From NCBI RefSeq assembly GCF_017916425.1, contig NZ_JAFMSX010000004.1:1-64000 (forward strand): a stretch of 64,000 nt of DNA, given 5' to 3'. The DNA is from Nocardioides sp. SYSU D00065. Its GTDB lineage: Bacteria > Actinomycetota > Actinomycetes > Propionibacteriales > Nocardioidaceae. Below, in pieces: positions 7,056 to 16,286 of this stretch. The notes under the pieces are model-generated. The model had not been told where the DNA came from. It ran no database searches and saw nothing but the letters and a program-made list of their open reading frames with translations. How positions within the stretch are numbered: position 1 is the stretch's first letter; every line of letters starts with the position of its first letter. The position numbers were made by a program, and so were the translations under genes.

Positions 7056-9755
7056 TCAGTGGGCGGCGTCGTGCCAGCTGCGCCCGGTGCCGATTGACAC
7101 GTCGAGCGGGACGGCCAGGTCGGCCGCGCCACCCATCTCTGCGCGGACCAGCTCGGCGAGCGCGTCGCCCTCCCCCGGTGCGACCTCGAACACGAGCTCG
7201 TCGTGCACCTGCAGCAGCATCCGCGACCGCAGGCCCTGCTCGGCCAGCGCGCGCTCGACCCCCAGCATGGCGACCTTGACCAGGTCGGCGGCCGAGCCCT
7301 GGATCGGCGCGTTGAGCGCCATCCGCTCGGCCGTCTCGCGGCGCTGCCGGTTGTCGCTGGTCAGGTCGGGCAGGTAGCGCCGCCGGCCCAGGATCGTCTC
7401 GGTGAAGCCGGAGCGTCGTGCCTCGTCGACGATGCCGCCGAGGTAGTCGCGCACTCCGCCGAAGGTCTCGAAGTACTCCTGCATGAGCCCCGCGGCCTCG
7501 CTGGTGCTGATCCGCAGCTGCTGGGACAGGCCGAAGGCGGACAGCCCGTAGGCCAGGCCGTAGTTCATCGCCTTGATCTTGGCGCGCTGCTCGCCGCTCA
7601 CCTCCGCCGCGTCGACGCCGAACACCCGCGCCGCAGTGGTGGAGTGGAAGTCCTGACCGGAGCGGAACGCCTCGATGAGGAGCGAGTCCTCGGACAGGTG
7701 GGCCATGATCCGCATCTCGACCTGGCTGTAGTCGGCGGTCATCAGCGCCTCGTTGCCGTCGCCGACCACGAACCCCTCCCGGATCCGGCGACCGGCCTCG
7801 GTGCGGATGGGGATGTTCTGCAGGTTGGGGTCGGTGCTGGAGAGCCGCCCGGTCGCGGCGATGATCTGGTTGTACGTCGTGTGGATGCGGCCGTCGGGGG
7901 CGACGGTCTTCAGCAGCCCCTCGACCGTCTGGCGCAGCCGGATGACGTCGCGGTGCCGCAGCAGGTGCTGCAGGAACGGGTGCTCGGTCTTCTCGTACAG
8001 CGCCTGGAGAGCGTCGGCGTCGGTGGTGTAGCCGGTCTTGGTGCGCTTGGTCTTGGGCATGTCGAGCTCGTCGAACAGGACCACCTGCAGCTGCTTGGGC
8101 GAGCCGAGGTTGATCTCCTTGCCGATGACGTCGTAGGCGTCCTGGGCGGCCTGGCGCACCTGGTCGCCGAACTCCGACTCCAGGCGCTCGAGGTGATCCA
8201 GGTCGACCCCGATGCCCACCTGCTCCATCCGCACCAGGGTGCCGATCAGCGGCAGCTCGACCTCGCGCAGCAGGCGCGTGCCGCCGTGCTCCTCCACCGC
8301 GTCGTCGAGCGCGTCGGCGAGGTCGAGGACGGCCCGCGCGGTGAGCATGGCGGTGTCGCTGGCGGTCGTGTCGTCCAGCGCGTCGAAGCTGAGCTGGTCG
8401 ACGTCGCCGGTGTCCTGGCGCAGCTCGCGCTTGAGGTAGCGCAGAGTCAGGTCGGCGAGGTCGTAGGAGCGCTGGTCGGGCTGGACGAGGTAGGCAGCCA
8501 GGGCGGTGTCGACCTCGAGGCCGGCCAGCTCCCAGCCGTGCGCCGCCAGTGCCAGGCTCGGCCCGTTGGCGTCGTGGAGCGCCTTGGGACGGTCCGGGTC
8601 GGCGAGCCACGCCGCCACCGCCGCGTCGTCCTCGGCACCGATGCCGGCCACGTCGATCCAGGCGGCCACGCCCGCGCGCGTCGCCACCGCGATGGAGAGG
8701 ACCTCGCCGGTGCCGGCCCGCCACGAGCCCTGCACCGCGACGCCGACCCGCTCACCCTCGGGGGCATGCTGCTCCAGCCAGCCCGGCGCCTCGCCGGGTG
8801 CCAGCCGGCGGCCGTCGAGCTCGAAACCCGCCTCGGCCTGCGCCGCGTCTGCGGGCTCCGGGTCGATCGTGTCGAGCAGGCGGGTGCGCAGCTCGCCGCG
8901 GAACTCCAGCTCGTCGAGCAGCTCCAGGCCCTCCGTGCGGTCCCAGGGCTGGCGCACCAGCTGGCCGGGACGGATCGGGAGCGTGAGGTCGCGCACGAGC
9001 GCGTTGAGCCGGCGGTTGCGGATGACGTCGCCGAGGTGCGCCCGCAGCGCCTCGCCCTTCTTGCCGGTCACCTCGTCCGCGCGGGCGATCACGTTGTCGA
9101 GGCCGTCGAACTGGTTGATCCACTTGGCGGCGTAGCCCTGACCCACGCCGGGGACGCCGGGCAGGTTGTCGGACGTCTCGCCGACGATGGCCGCCAGCTC
9201 GGGATAGCGGTGCGGGGGGACGCCGTACTTCTCCTGCACCGCGGCCGGCGTGAGCCGGGCCAGCTCGCTGACCCCCCGCATCGTGTAGAGCACCGTGGAG
9301 TCGTCGGTCACCAGCTGGATGGAGTCGCGGTCGCCGGTCATGATCAGCACCTGCATGCCCTCGGCGAGCGCCTGCGTGGTCAGGGTGGCGATGATGTCGT
9401 CGGCCTCGTAGCCGTCCATCGACAGGTGCTGGATGCGCAGCGCGTCGAGCACGCGGCGGATCAGCGGGAGCTGGCTGCCGAACTCGTCCGGGGTCTTGTT
9501 GCGCTTGGCCTTGTAGTCGCTGTACTCCTCGAGCCGGAAGGTCTGGCGCGACTTGTCGAAGGCGACCGCCACGTGGGTCGGCTGCTCGTCGCGCAGCACG
9601 TTGACCAGCATCGAGGTGAAGCCGTAGACGGCGTTGGTGTGCTGTCCCGAGGCGGTCGCGAAGTTCTCCACCGGGAGGGCGAAGAAGGCGCGGTAGGCCA
9701 GGGAGTGGCCGTCCAGCAGCAGGAGGCGGGGGCGGGCTTCGCTCGTCTCGGGCAC
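7056..9755 (-). CDS. polA: DNA polymerase I
   Basis: The protein is 899 residues, full length. The N-terminal ~290 residues are the 5'-3' exonuclease (LLLDGHSLAYRAFFALP, DGYEADDIIATL, GVPGVGQGYAAKW). The central region is the degenerate 3'-5' exonuclease usual in actinobacteria. The polymerase domain has motif A (DYSQVEMRI), motif B (RAKIKAMNYGLAYG) and motif C (VHDE at 850-853). It does gap repair and Okazaki processing. The GTG at 9755 has TAGAGT 7 nt upstream, so the transcript is probably leaderless. Confidence 0.98.
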   Translation of the reverse strand: MPETSEARPRLLLLDGHSLAYRAFFALPVENFATASGQHTNAVYGFTSMLVNVLRDEQPTHVAVAFDKSRQTFRLEEYSDYKAKRNKTPDEFGSQLPLIRRVLDALRIQHLSMDGYEADDIIATLTTQALAEGMQVLIMTGDRDSIQLVTDDSTVLYTMRGVSELARLTPAAVQEKYGVPPHRYPELAAIVGETSDNLPGVPGVGQGYAAKWINQFDGLDNVIARADEVTGKKGEALRAHLGDVIRNRRLNALVRDLTLPIRPGQLVRQPWDRTEGLELLDELEFRGELRTRLLDTIDPEPADAAQAEAGFELDGRRLAPGEAPGWLEQHAPEGERVGVAVQGSWRAGTGEVLSIAVATRAGVAAWIDVAGIGAEDDAAVAAWLADPDRPKALHDANGPSLALAAHGWELAGLEVDTALAAYLVQPDQRSYDLADLTLRYLKRELRQDTGDVDQLSFDALDDTTASDTAMLTARAVLDLADALDDAVEEHGGTRLLREVELPLIGTLVRMEQVGIGVDLDHLERLESEFGDQVRQAAQDAYDVIGKEINLGSPKQLQVVLFDELDMPKTKRTKTGYTTDADALQALYEKTEHPFLQHLLRHRDVIRLRQTVEGLLKTVAPDGRIHTTYNQIIAATGRLSSTDPNLQNIPIRTEAGRRIREGFVVGDGNEALMTADYSQVEMRIMAHLSEDSLLIEAFRSGQDFHSTTAARVFGVDAAEVSGEQRAKIKAMNYGLAYGLSAFGLSQQLRISTSEAAGLMQEYFETFGGVRDYLGGIVDEARRSGFTETILGRRRYLPDLTSDNRQRRETAERMALNAPIQGSAADLVKVAMLGVERALAEQGLRSRMLLQVHDELVFEVAPGEGDALAELVRAEMGGAADLAVPLDVSIGTGRSWHDAAH

Positions 9756-9762
9756 GTCCGCG

Positions 9763-9768
9763 ACTCTA
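9763..9768 (-). promoter_or_regulatory. -10 box TAGAGT of polA
   Basis: On the minus strand TAGAGT is followed by 7 nt and the polA GTG start, a leaderless arrangement. Confidence 0.55.
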
Positions 9769-9835
9769 GTCGCCGCCGGCGACAGCCGCCGCGGGGGTGA
9801 GCGGGCCGGTGCCGACCGGTGCCGCCCGGGTCGGA

Positions 9836-9841
9836 CACAAT
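9836..9841 (+). promoter_or_regulatory. -10-like box of the thioesterase gene
   Basis: CACAAT lies 6 nt upstream of the ATG at 9848, consistent with a leaderless start. It departs from TAnnnT at the first base. Confidence 0.35.
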
Positions 9842-9847
9842 GACGCC

Positions 9848-10303
9848 ATGAGCCAGACGCCCGCCTCCCCGCCCCCGTCCCTCGACGGCATCGGTGTCGA
9901 CGACTTCATCGCGTTCATGCCCGAGGGCATGGGCCGGCTGAACGAGAAGATGGGCGTCGAGCTGGTGGAGATCTCGGCCGAGCGGGTCGTGGCGACGATG
10001 CCCGTGGCGGGCAACACCCAGCCGTTCGGGCTGCTCCACGGAGGCGCGTCGGTGGTGCTGGCCGAGACCCTCGGCTCCATCGGGTCGGCCATCCACGCGT
10101 ACCCGGACCGGATCGCGGTCGGGGTGGACATCAACGCGACACATCACCGCGCGGCGACAGCGGGCACCGTGACCGGCACCGCCACGGCGGTGCACCTGGG
10201 ACGGACATCGACGTCCTACGAGATCGTCGTCACCGACGAGCGGGGCAAGCGGGTGTGCACCTCGCGCATCACCTGCGCCCTCGTGCCCGCGCGGAAGGAC
10301 TGA
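9848..10303 (+). CDS. hotdog-fold thioesterase (PaaI/YdiI-like)
   Basis: The 151-residue protein has the single hotdog domain of acyl-CoA thioesterases. The signature GLLHGGASVVLAETLGSIGS includes the HGG turn and the acidic residue on the long helix used in catalysis. The second half (VGVDINATHHRAATAGTVTG) matches the family. Such enzymes hydrolyse aryl- or acyl-CoA; in actinobacteria they occur in menaquinone synthesis or phenylacetate degradation. No such pathway is adjacent, so the substrate is open. It is divergent from polA. Confidence 0.85.
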   Translation: MSQTPASPPPSLDGIGVDDFIAFMPEGMGRLNEKMGVELVEISAERVVATMPVAGNTQPFGLLHGGASVVLAETLGSIGSAIHAYPDRIAVGVDINATHHRAATAGTVTGTATAVHLGRTSTSYEIVVTDERGKRVCTSRITCALVPARKD

Positions 10304-10345
10304 GGCCAGCCGGCCAGGTCCTGCGCGTCAACCAGGGCCTGGGCG

Positions 10346-10924
10346 TCAGCCCGGGACGCGCTCGCGGCGGATGCGGCGCGCCGCGAGCACCCGGTCGATC
10401 CGCTGGCGGTGGGACGCGGACGGGGCGGCCTGGCGTACGGGCCGCGCCTGCGGCAGCCGGGCGCGCAGGGCCGTGGTGCTGGCGGCACGCAGCATCGCCT
10501 GCGGGGCGAAGGAGAGTCGAGCCATGAAGCGGTTGGCGTCGCGCGCCTCGGCGGCCGCTGCGGTCTGGACGTGGGCGATGCCGCGCTGCTCGGCGAACCG
10601 GCACGCGGCCTCCATCAGAGCACTTCCGACCCCCTTGCGGCGGAAGTGCGGGAAGACGTGGGGAGACACGGCCAGCACGGCCGGCTCGAGGTTGAGCGGG
10701 GTGAAGGTGGTGGCCTCGAGGTACACCGCGCCGGCGAGCTCGCCGTCGACCTCGGCCACCGCCACACACAGGTCGTCACGGGCGTCCGCCGTCGCCACCA
10801 CCTGCGCCACGTCGGCCAGCTGCTCGTCGAGGCCGCCCTTGCGCAGGATGCCGCTCCACAGCTCCCGCAGGGACGTCACGTCAGAGGGTTCTGCCTTGCG
10901 CACGGTCACCGGCGTCCGATTCAT
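10346..10924 (-). CDS. GNAT-family N-acetyltransferase
   Basis: The 192-residue protein has a GNAT fold. The acetyl-CoA site is recognisable as VFPHFRRKGVGSALMEAACRF (Q/RxxGxG/A pattern), after a beta strand LAVSPHVFPH. The C-terminal ~30 residues are Arg-rich and outside the domain. I chose the ATG at 10924 (MNRTPVTVRKAEP), with GAGGAA upstream. The substrate is unknown. It is transcribed away from the downstream ABC transporter. Confidence 0.8.
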   Translation of the reverse strand: MNRTPVTVRKAEPSDVTSLRELWSGILRKGGLDEQLADVAQVVATADARDDLCVAVAEVDGELAGAVYLEATTFTPLNLEPAVLAVSPHVFPHFRRKGVGSALMEAACRFAEQRGIAHVQTAAAAEARDANRFMARLSFAPQAMLRAASTTALRARLPQARPVRQAAPSASHRQRIDRVLAARRIRRERVPG

Positions 10925-11059
10925 CGACCCACCCATTTCCTCGAGCAAATCTCCGTGGCCCCCTGCCGCCTCGGTGCGGCACCACACCCGGGCGACCTTA
11001 GCGCCCGTGCCCGGTCGAGGCTACGCCGAGGTGGGCCGGGGCGCCGGGGACCGCGAAGA

Positions 11060-11087
11060 TTGACGAAACCTCTCGGCTCGGTAACGA
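11060..11087 (+). promoter_or_regulatory. possible -35/-10 promoter upstream of the amino acid ABC operon
   Basis: TTGACG (11060-11065) and TAACGA (11082-11087) are separated by 16 bp. A second candidate -10, TAGTGT (11125-11130), lies 7 nt before the ATG and would give a leaderless transcript. Both may be used. Confidence 0.35.
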
Positions 11088-11137
11088 CTGCGCTCGTATG
11101 CGGGTGCGGCCCCACCAGGTGCACTAGTGTCCCGGCC

Positions 11138-11986
11138 ATGTCTTCTCGCACCCTTCCGCGACCCGCTCGCGGCATCGTCCGAAGCTCCATCGCGCTCGTC
11201 TCCACCCTTGCTCTGGCCACGGTCCTCACAGCGTGCGGCTCCGACGACGGCGGCAGCTCGGCCGGCGACGAGGGCGGCTCGAGCAACGAGTCCGGGCTCA
11301 CGACCATCGCCGACGGCACCCTGACGGTGTGCTCGGACGTCCCGTACCCGCCGTTCGAGGACTTCGACGAGACCTCGGAGTCCGGCTTCAAGGGCTTCGA
11401 CATCGACATCGTCCAGGCCATCGCCGACGGCCTCGAGCTCGAGCTCGCCGTCAAGGACTCCTCCTTCGACGCCCTCCAGAGCGGCCAGGCCCTCAACGCC
11501 GGCCAGTGCGACATGGCCGCCAGCGCGATGACCATCACCGAGGAGCGCCAGGCCGCTCTGGACTTCTCCGACGGCTACTACGACTCCCAGCAGTCGCTGC
11601 TCGTCCCCGAGGACTCCGACATCGCCTCGATCGACGACCTCGACGGCGCCCGCGTGGGCGTGCAGCAGGGCACCACGGGTAAGGCGTACGCCGAGGAGAA
11701 CGCGACCGGCGCCGAGCTGGTCTCGTTCCCGAGCGACGCGGAGATGTTCCAGGCGATCAAGGCCGGCCAGGTCGACGCGCTGCTGCAGGACCTCCCGGTC
11801 AACATCAACCACCAGGACCAGGGCGGCTTCAGCGTGGTGGAGACCTACTCCACCGACGAGTCCTACGGCCTGGCCATGAAGAAGGGCAACACCGCCCTCG
11901 TCGACGCCGTCAACGAGCAGCTCACCGAGATGCGTGACAGCGGCGAGTACGACGAGATCTACAACACCTACTTCGCGACCGAGTGA
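11138..11986 (+). CDS. polar amino acid ABC transporter substrate-binding lipoprotein
   Basis: The 282-residue protein is of the family 3 solute-binding type (FliY/GlnH-like). It starts with a lipoprotein signal whose lipobox is LTAC. The mature part shows the usual blocks: LTVCSDVPYPPFEDFDE, GFDIDIVQAIADGL, SGQCDMAASAMTITEER, FSDGYYDSQQSLLV and GVQQGTTGKAYAEEN. It delivers a polar amino acid to the permease encoded next. TAGTGT 7 nt upstream of the ATG suggests a leaderless start. The exact ligand cannot be read from sequence. Confidence 0.92.
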   Translation: MSSRTLPRPARGIVRSSIALVSTLALATVLTACGSDDGGSSAGDEGGSSNESGLTTIADGTLTVCSDVPYPPFEDFDETSESGFKGFDIDIVQAIADGLELELAVKDSSFDALQSGQALNAGQCDMAASAMTITEERQAALDFSDGYYDSQQSLLVPEDSDIASIDDLDGARVGVQQGTTGKAYAEENATGAELVSFPSDAEMFQAIKAGQVDALLQDLPVNINHQDQGGFSVVETYSTDESYGLAMKKGNTALVDAVNEQLTEMRDSGEYDEIYNTYFATE

Positions 11987-11993
11987 CGGGCGC

Positions 11994-12818
11994 GTGCCTC
12001 TGAAGCGTTCGACGCGGCGCACCCTCGGCAGGGCGGCTCTGTACGCCGTCCTGCTGGGGGTCGTGCTGCTGCTGGTCCTCACGGCCGACTGGGCGACGAT
12101 CCGGGCCAACTTCTTCGCACCGGCCGGCATCGGCAACCCGTTCGTCGGTGACTGGGGCACCTGGCCCGACCTCATCACCGTCGGCGTCAAGAACACCCTG
12201 ATCTACACGGCCGTCGCGTTCGCGGTGGGTCTCGCACTCGGAGTCGTGCTGGCCCTGATGCGGCTCTCCCCCGTGGCGGCCTACCGCTGGCTCGCGACGG
12301 CCTACATCGAGTTCTTCCGTGGGCTGCCCGTCCTGCTCGTCGTGCTCGTGATGGCGTTCGGCATCCCGATCGCCTTCCAGGGCTGGACCCCTCCGGGCGG
12401 CACCGTCGGCGCCGGCGTCGTCGGCCTCATCCTCGTGGCGGGCGCCTACATGGCCGAGACCATCCGCGCCGGCATCCAGGCCGTGCCGAAGGGGCAGACC
12501 GAGGCGGCGCGCTCGCTCGGCATGAGCGCGGGCCGCACCACGGTGACCGTGGTCCTTCCCCAGGCGTTCCGCATCGTCATCCCGCCGCTCACCAACGAGT
12601 TCGTCCTCCTCATCAAGGACACCGCGCTGCTCTTCGTGATCGGGTTCGCCGCCGACCAGCGCGAGCTGACGACGATCGCCCGGGACTTCATGGCGTCCAG
12701 CGACACCGCCGGCACCTCGACCAGCCTCATCCAGGCCTCGGTCCTGTACCTCCTGATCACCCTGCCGCTCACCCGACTGGTGTCGTGGCTCGAGCGCAAG
12801 CAGCAGAAGGCCCGGTGA
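11994..12818 (+). CDS. polar amino acid ABC transporter permease
   Basis: The 274-residue membrane protein is of the HisM/GlnP type. It has about five helices and the EAA loop ([22 protein letters not shown]) that contacts the ATPase. The GTG at 11994 lies 7 nt after the binding-protein stop; the frame is open further upstream inside that gene, but that part is a shadow. Its stop overlaps the next gene, so the three form one operon. Confidence 0.92.
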   Translation: MPLKRSTRRTLGRAALYAVLLGVVLLLVLTADWATIRANFFAPAGIGNPFVGDWGTWPDLITVGVKNTLIYTAVAFAVGLALGVVLALMRLSPVAAYRWLATAYIEFFRGLPVLLVVLVMAFGIPIAFQGWTPPGGTVGAGVVGLILVAGAYMAETIRAGIQAVPKGQTEAARSLGMSAGRTTVTVVLPQAFRIVIPPLTNEFVLLIKDTALLFVIGFAADQRELTTIARDFMASSDTAGTSTSLIQASVLYLLITLPLTRLVSWLERKQQKAR

Positions 12819-12820
12819 CC

Positions 12821-13582
12821 ATGACCGACACGACGTTCGCCACGAACCCGACGGCTCCCGCCATCGAGATCCGCGACCTCCACAAGTCGTTCGGCAGCAA
12901 CGAGGTGCTCAAGGGCATCGACTTCCACGTCGACAACAGCGAGGTCGTCTGCGTCATCGGACCCTCGGGATCGGGCAAGTCGACGTTGCTGCGCTGCGTG
13001 AACCGACTCGAGGAGCCCGACAGCGGCCAGATCCTGGTCGAGGGCGTCGACATCATCGACCCCGAGACCGACCTCGACGCCGTGCGCTCGCGCATCGGCA
13101 TGGTCTTCCAGCAGTTCAACCTCTTCCCGCACATGAGCGTGCTGCGCAACCTCACGGTCGCGCAGGAGAAGGTGAAGAAGCGCTCCAAGAAGGAAGCCGT
13201 CGAGGTCGCCCGGGCCAACCTGGAGAAGGTCGGGCTCGGCGGCCGCGAGGACGCCTATCCCGCCCACCTCTCCGGCGGGCAGCAGCAGCGCGTCGCCATC
13301 GCCCGCGCGCTGTCGATGGACCCCGACATGATGCTCTTCGACGAGCCGACGTCGGCGCTCGACCCCGAGCTGGTCGGCGACGTCCTGGAGGTCATGAAGA
13401 CGCTCGCCTCCGAGGGCATGACCATGATGGTGGTGACCCACGAGATGGGCTTCGCCCGCGAGGTCGGCGACAAGCTCGTCTTCATGGACGGCGGCGTGAT
13501 CCTCGAGGAGGGCGACCCGCGCGAGGTGCTCGCTGCGCCGCAGCACGAGCGGACGCAGGCGTTCTTGTCCAAGGTGCTCTGA
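12821..13582 (+). CDS. polar amino acid ABC transporter ATP-binding protein
   Basis: The 253-residue GlnQ-type ATPase has Walker A (GPSGSGKST), Q-loop ([14 protein letters not shown]), signature (LSGGQQQR), Walker B ([14 protein letters not shown]) and the H-switch (VVTHEMGFA). A GTG at 12815 that overlaps the permease stop as GTGA is an equally possible start, two codons earlier. It powers the permease encoded upstream. Confidence 0.95.
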   Translation: MTDTTFATNPTAPAIEIRDLHKSFGSNEVLKGIDFHVDNSEVVCVIGPSGSGKSTLLRCVNRLEEPDSGQILVEGVDIIDPETDLDAVRSRIGMVFQQFNLFPHMSVLRNLTVAQEKVKKRSKKEAVEVARANLEKVGLGGREDAYPAHLSGGQQQRVAIARALSMDPDMMLFDEPTSALDPELVGDVLEVMKTLASEGMTMMVVTHEMGFAREVGDKLVFMDGGVILEEGDPREVLAAPQHERTQAFLSKVL

Positions 13583-13601
13583 GCCTGCTTCTCAGCACGA
13601 C

Positions 13602-13632
13602 AGAGGGCCCAGCCGAACCGGCTGGGCCCTCT
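13602..13632. terminator. convergent hairpin terminator
   Basis: A perfect 13-bp stem (AGAGGGCCCAGCC / GGCTGGGCCCTCT) with loop GAACC sits between the ends of two convergent ABC transporter operons. It is near symmetric and can serve both strands. Confidence 0.85.
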
Positions 13633-13656
13633 GCCATGCAGCGGCGTCGGACGCTG

Positions 13657-14376
13657 TCAGATGTCGCCACCGAGATAGGCAGCCTTCACCGACTCGTCAC
13701 CGGCGAGCTCGCTGCCCTTGCCGGAGCGGACGATCGCGCCCGTCTCCAGGATGTGGGCGTTGTGCGCCGCCTTCAGCGCCTGAGCGGCGTTCTGCTCGAC
13801 CAGCAGCACCGTGGTGCCCTGCTCGTTGATCTCCTTGATGATCGCGAAGATCTGGGCGATGAGCTTGGGCGCGAGGCCCATCGACGGCTCGTCGAGCAGG
13901 ATCAGGCGGGGACGCGCCATCAGGGCGCGCCCGATCGCCAGCATCTGCTGCTCGCCACCCGACATCGTCCCGGCCGACTGGTTGATGCGCTCGCCCAGCC
14001 GAGGGAACAGGGTGAGCACCCGGTCCATGTCCTCCTGGTAGGCCTTGCTCTTGCGGTCGTTGCGCACGAACGCACCCATGTCGAGGTTCTCCCGCACGGT
14101 CATCCCCACGAAGCAGCGACGGCCCTCGGGCGACTGGCTGATGCCCAGCTTGACCCGGTCGTACGGCGCCGCGTGGGTGATGTCCTTGCCGTCGAACTTC
14201 ACCGACCCGGCCCGCACCTTGCGCAGGCCCGAGATGGTCTTCATCGTCGTCGTCTTGCCGGCGCCGTTGGCGCCGACCAGGGTCGTGACGCTGCCCTCGG
14301 GCACGTTGAAGCTGATGTCACGAATGGCCTCGATGTGTCCGTAGTTGACACACAGGCCCTCCACCTCAAGAAGCAT
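13657..14376 (-). CDS. livF: branched-chain amino acid ABC transporter ATPase LivF
   Basis: The 239-residue ATPase has Walker A (GANGAGKTT), signature (MSGGEQQML), Walker B (LILLDEPSMGLAP) and the short LivF-type C-terminus. It is the last gene of a leftward livK-H-M-G-F operon and overlaps livG by 11 nt. With LivG it forms the ATPase heterodimer that drives uptake of leucine, isoleucine and valine or related substrates. Confidence 0.95.
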   Translation of the reverse strand: MLLEVEGLCVNYGHIEAIRDISFNVPEGSVTTLVGANGAGKTTTMKTISGLRKVRAGSVKFDGKDITHAAPYDRVKLGISQSPEGRRCFVGMTVRENLDMGAFVRNDRKSKAYQEDMDRVLTLFPRLGERINQSAGTMSGGEQQMLAIGRALMARPRLILLDEPSMGLAPKLIAQIFAIIKEINEQGTTVLLVEQNAAQALKAAHNAHILETGAIVRSGKGSELAGDESVKAAYLGGDI

Positions 14377-15151
14377 CTTCTTCCTCCACTCCGAGGTAGG
14401 CCGCGATCACCGCGGGGTTGTCGCGGATCTCCGCCGGGCTGCCCTCGGCGATGAGCTTGCCGAACTCCAGCACGACGATCCGGTCGGTCACGCCCATGAC
14501 CAGGCGCATGTCGTGCTCGATGAGCAGCACGGTGTAGCCCTGGTCGCGCACCTTGCGGATCAGGTCCATGAGGACCCGCTTCTCCTCCGGGTTGAACCCG
14601 GCGGCCGGCTCGTCGAGGCAGATCAGCTTGGGGTTGGTCGCCATGGCGCGCGCGATCTCGAGCCGGCGCTGGTCACCGTAGGAGAGGTTCGCGGCCAGCT
14701 CGTCGGCGTGGCGCTGGATGCCCATGAACCGGAGCAGCTCCATCGCGCGGTCGTGGCCCTCGGCCTCCTCGCGGCGGTGCTTGGGCAGCCGGAACAGCGC
14801 GCTGAAAATGCCGGTGCTGTGCTGTGCGTCGGTGCCGACCAGCACGTTCTCCAGGGCCGTCATGGTCGGGAACAGCCGGATGTTCTGGAACGTCCGGGCG
14901 ATGCCCGCCTGGGTGATCTGGAACCGCTTCTTGCCGGCCAGTGACTCGCCCTTGAAGCGGATCGTCCCCGACGTCGGCTTGTAGACGCCGGTGATGGCGT
15001 TGAAGCACGTCGTCTTCCCGGCGCCGTTGGGACCGATCAGCCCGAGGATCTCGCCCTCGTTGATGTGGAAGCTGACGTCGTCCAGCGCCGTCAGGCCGCC
15101 GAACTTGAGCGTGAGGTTCTCGACCTCGAGCACCTTGTCGTGTTCAGGCAC
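14366..15151 (-). CDS. livG: branched-chain amino acid ABC transporter ATPase LivG
   Basis: The 261-residue protein has Walker A (GPNGAGKTT), LivG-specific text (TFQNIRLFPTMTALENVLVG), signature (LSYGDQRRLEIARA) and Walker B (LICLDEPAAGFNP). The GTG at 15151 is set by AGGAGG 6 nt upstream (15158-15163) and overlaps the livM stop by 8 nt. A longer form from 15181 lacks such a site. Confidence 0.95.
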   Translation of the reverse strand: MPEHDKVLEVENLTLKFGGLTALDDVSFHINEGEILGLIGPNGAGKTTCFNAITGVYKPTSGTIRFKGESLAGKKRFQITQAGIARTFQNIRLFPTMTALENVLVGTDAQHSTGIFSALFRLPKHRREEAEGHDRAMELLRFMGIQRHADELAANLSYGDQRRLEIARAMATNPKLICLDEPAAGFNPEEKRVLMDLIRKVRDQGYTVLLIEHDMRLVMGVTDRIVVLEFGKLIAEGSPAEIRDNPAVIAAYLGVEEEDAS

Positions 15152-16286
15152 GAACGGCCTCCTGTCCGTCGGTCTCGTCATGGCCGTCCTCGAGCCCGTC
15201 CAGCTCCTGCTCGAGCTGCTTGGCCCGAACCGTGCGGCGCGGCGGGAACAGTCCCTCCGGGCGCAGGATCGCCAGCGCCACGAGGGCGAGGCCGAACACC
15301 AGGACGCGGAAGTCGTCGAACTCGCGGAAGCGCTGCGGCAGGTAGGCGACCAGCACGGCGCCCACGAGCACGCCCCAGCGGTTGCCCTGGCCGCCGATGA
15401 CGACGGCTGCGAGGAACAGGATCGAGAACATCAGCAGGAACGACTGCGGGTTGATGAAGTTCTGCCGACTGGCGTAGAGACCGCCGGCGAGGCCGCCGAC
15501 GAACGCACCGGTGGCGAAGGCGAGCAGCTTGTAGCGGAAGGTCGGGACACCCATCAGCTCGGCGGCGTCCTCGTCCTCGCGAGTGGCTTCCCACGCGCGT
15601 CCGACCCGGCTGTCCTTGATGAGCTTGTCGGCGATGAGCACCACGATGACGACCGTGAGGCCCATCCAGTAGTACGGGATCTGGTCGAGCACGCCGAACT
15701 CGACGAACGTGGTGGTGTCGTTGAAGTCGAGCAGCGGCACGCCCGTGTCCCAGTTGAGGTGCGGGATCTCGAACAGCTCCAGGCTCGGCGGACGAGCGAT
15801 GTTGGAGATGCCCTTCTGCGTGCCGAGCCACTCGGAGTTGATCGCGACGTAGCGAATGATCTCGCCGAACCCGAGCGTCACGATGGCGAGGTAGTCGCCG
15901 CGCACCCGCAGCGTGGGCGCCCCCAGCAGCACACCTCCCGCGAGGGTGGCCAGCATGCCGACCGGCAGCGCCAGCAGCAGCGGCCAGTTGGCGTGGAACG
16001 ACGTCAGGATCGCCACCGTGTAGGCGCCGATCGCGTAGAAGCCGACGTAGCCCAGGTCGAGCAGACCCGCGTAACCCACGACGATGTTGAGGCCGAGTGC
16101 CACGAGCCCGTACATCGTCACCGTGAACAGCACGCCGCCGAAGTCGACGCCCGGGGTGGAGATGAGGGGCGGCTCGAGCAGCGGGAGCGCGTACGCCAGC
16201 AGCGCGAGGGCGATCCAGCCCACGATCTTGACCGGCTTGGGAAGTGCGACGAGACGGCTGGTGAAGCCGGCGGTGCGGGGGCTCAT
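15144..16286 (-). CDS. livM: branched-chain amino acid ABC transporter permease LivM
   Basis: The 380-residue membrane protein has the LivM signature (NIVVGYAGLLDLGYVGFYAIGAYT) and the coupling region GRAWEATREDEDAAELMGV. A charged cytoplasmic tail of about 30 residues follows the last helix. It pairs with LivH to form the channel. The start overlaps the livH stop (ATGA). Confidence 0.95.
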   Translation of the reverse strand: MSPRTAGFTSRLVALPKPVKIVGWIALALLAYALPLLEPPLISTPGVDFGGVLFTVTMYGLVALGLNIVVGYAGLLDLGYVGFYAIGAYTVAILTSFHANWPLLLALPVGMLATLAGGVLLGAPTLRVRGDYLAIVTLGFGEIIRYVAINSEWLGTQKGISNIARPPSLELFEIPHLNWDTGVPLLDFNDTTTFVEFGVLDQIPYYWMGLTVVIVVLIADKLIKDSRVGRAWEATREDEDAAELMGVPTFRYKLLAFATGAFVGGLAGGLYASRQNFINPQSFLLMFSILFLAAVVIGGQGNRWGVLVGAVLVAYLPQRFREFDDFRVLVFGLALVALAILRPEGLFPPRRTVRAKQLEQELDGLEDGHDETDGQEAVRA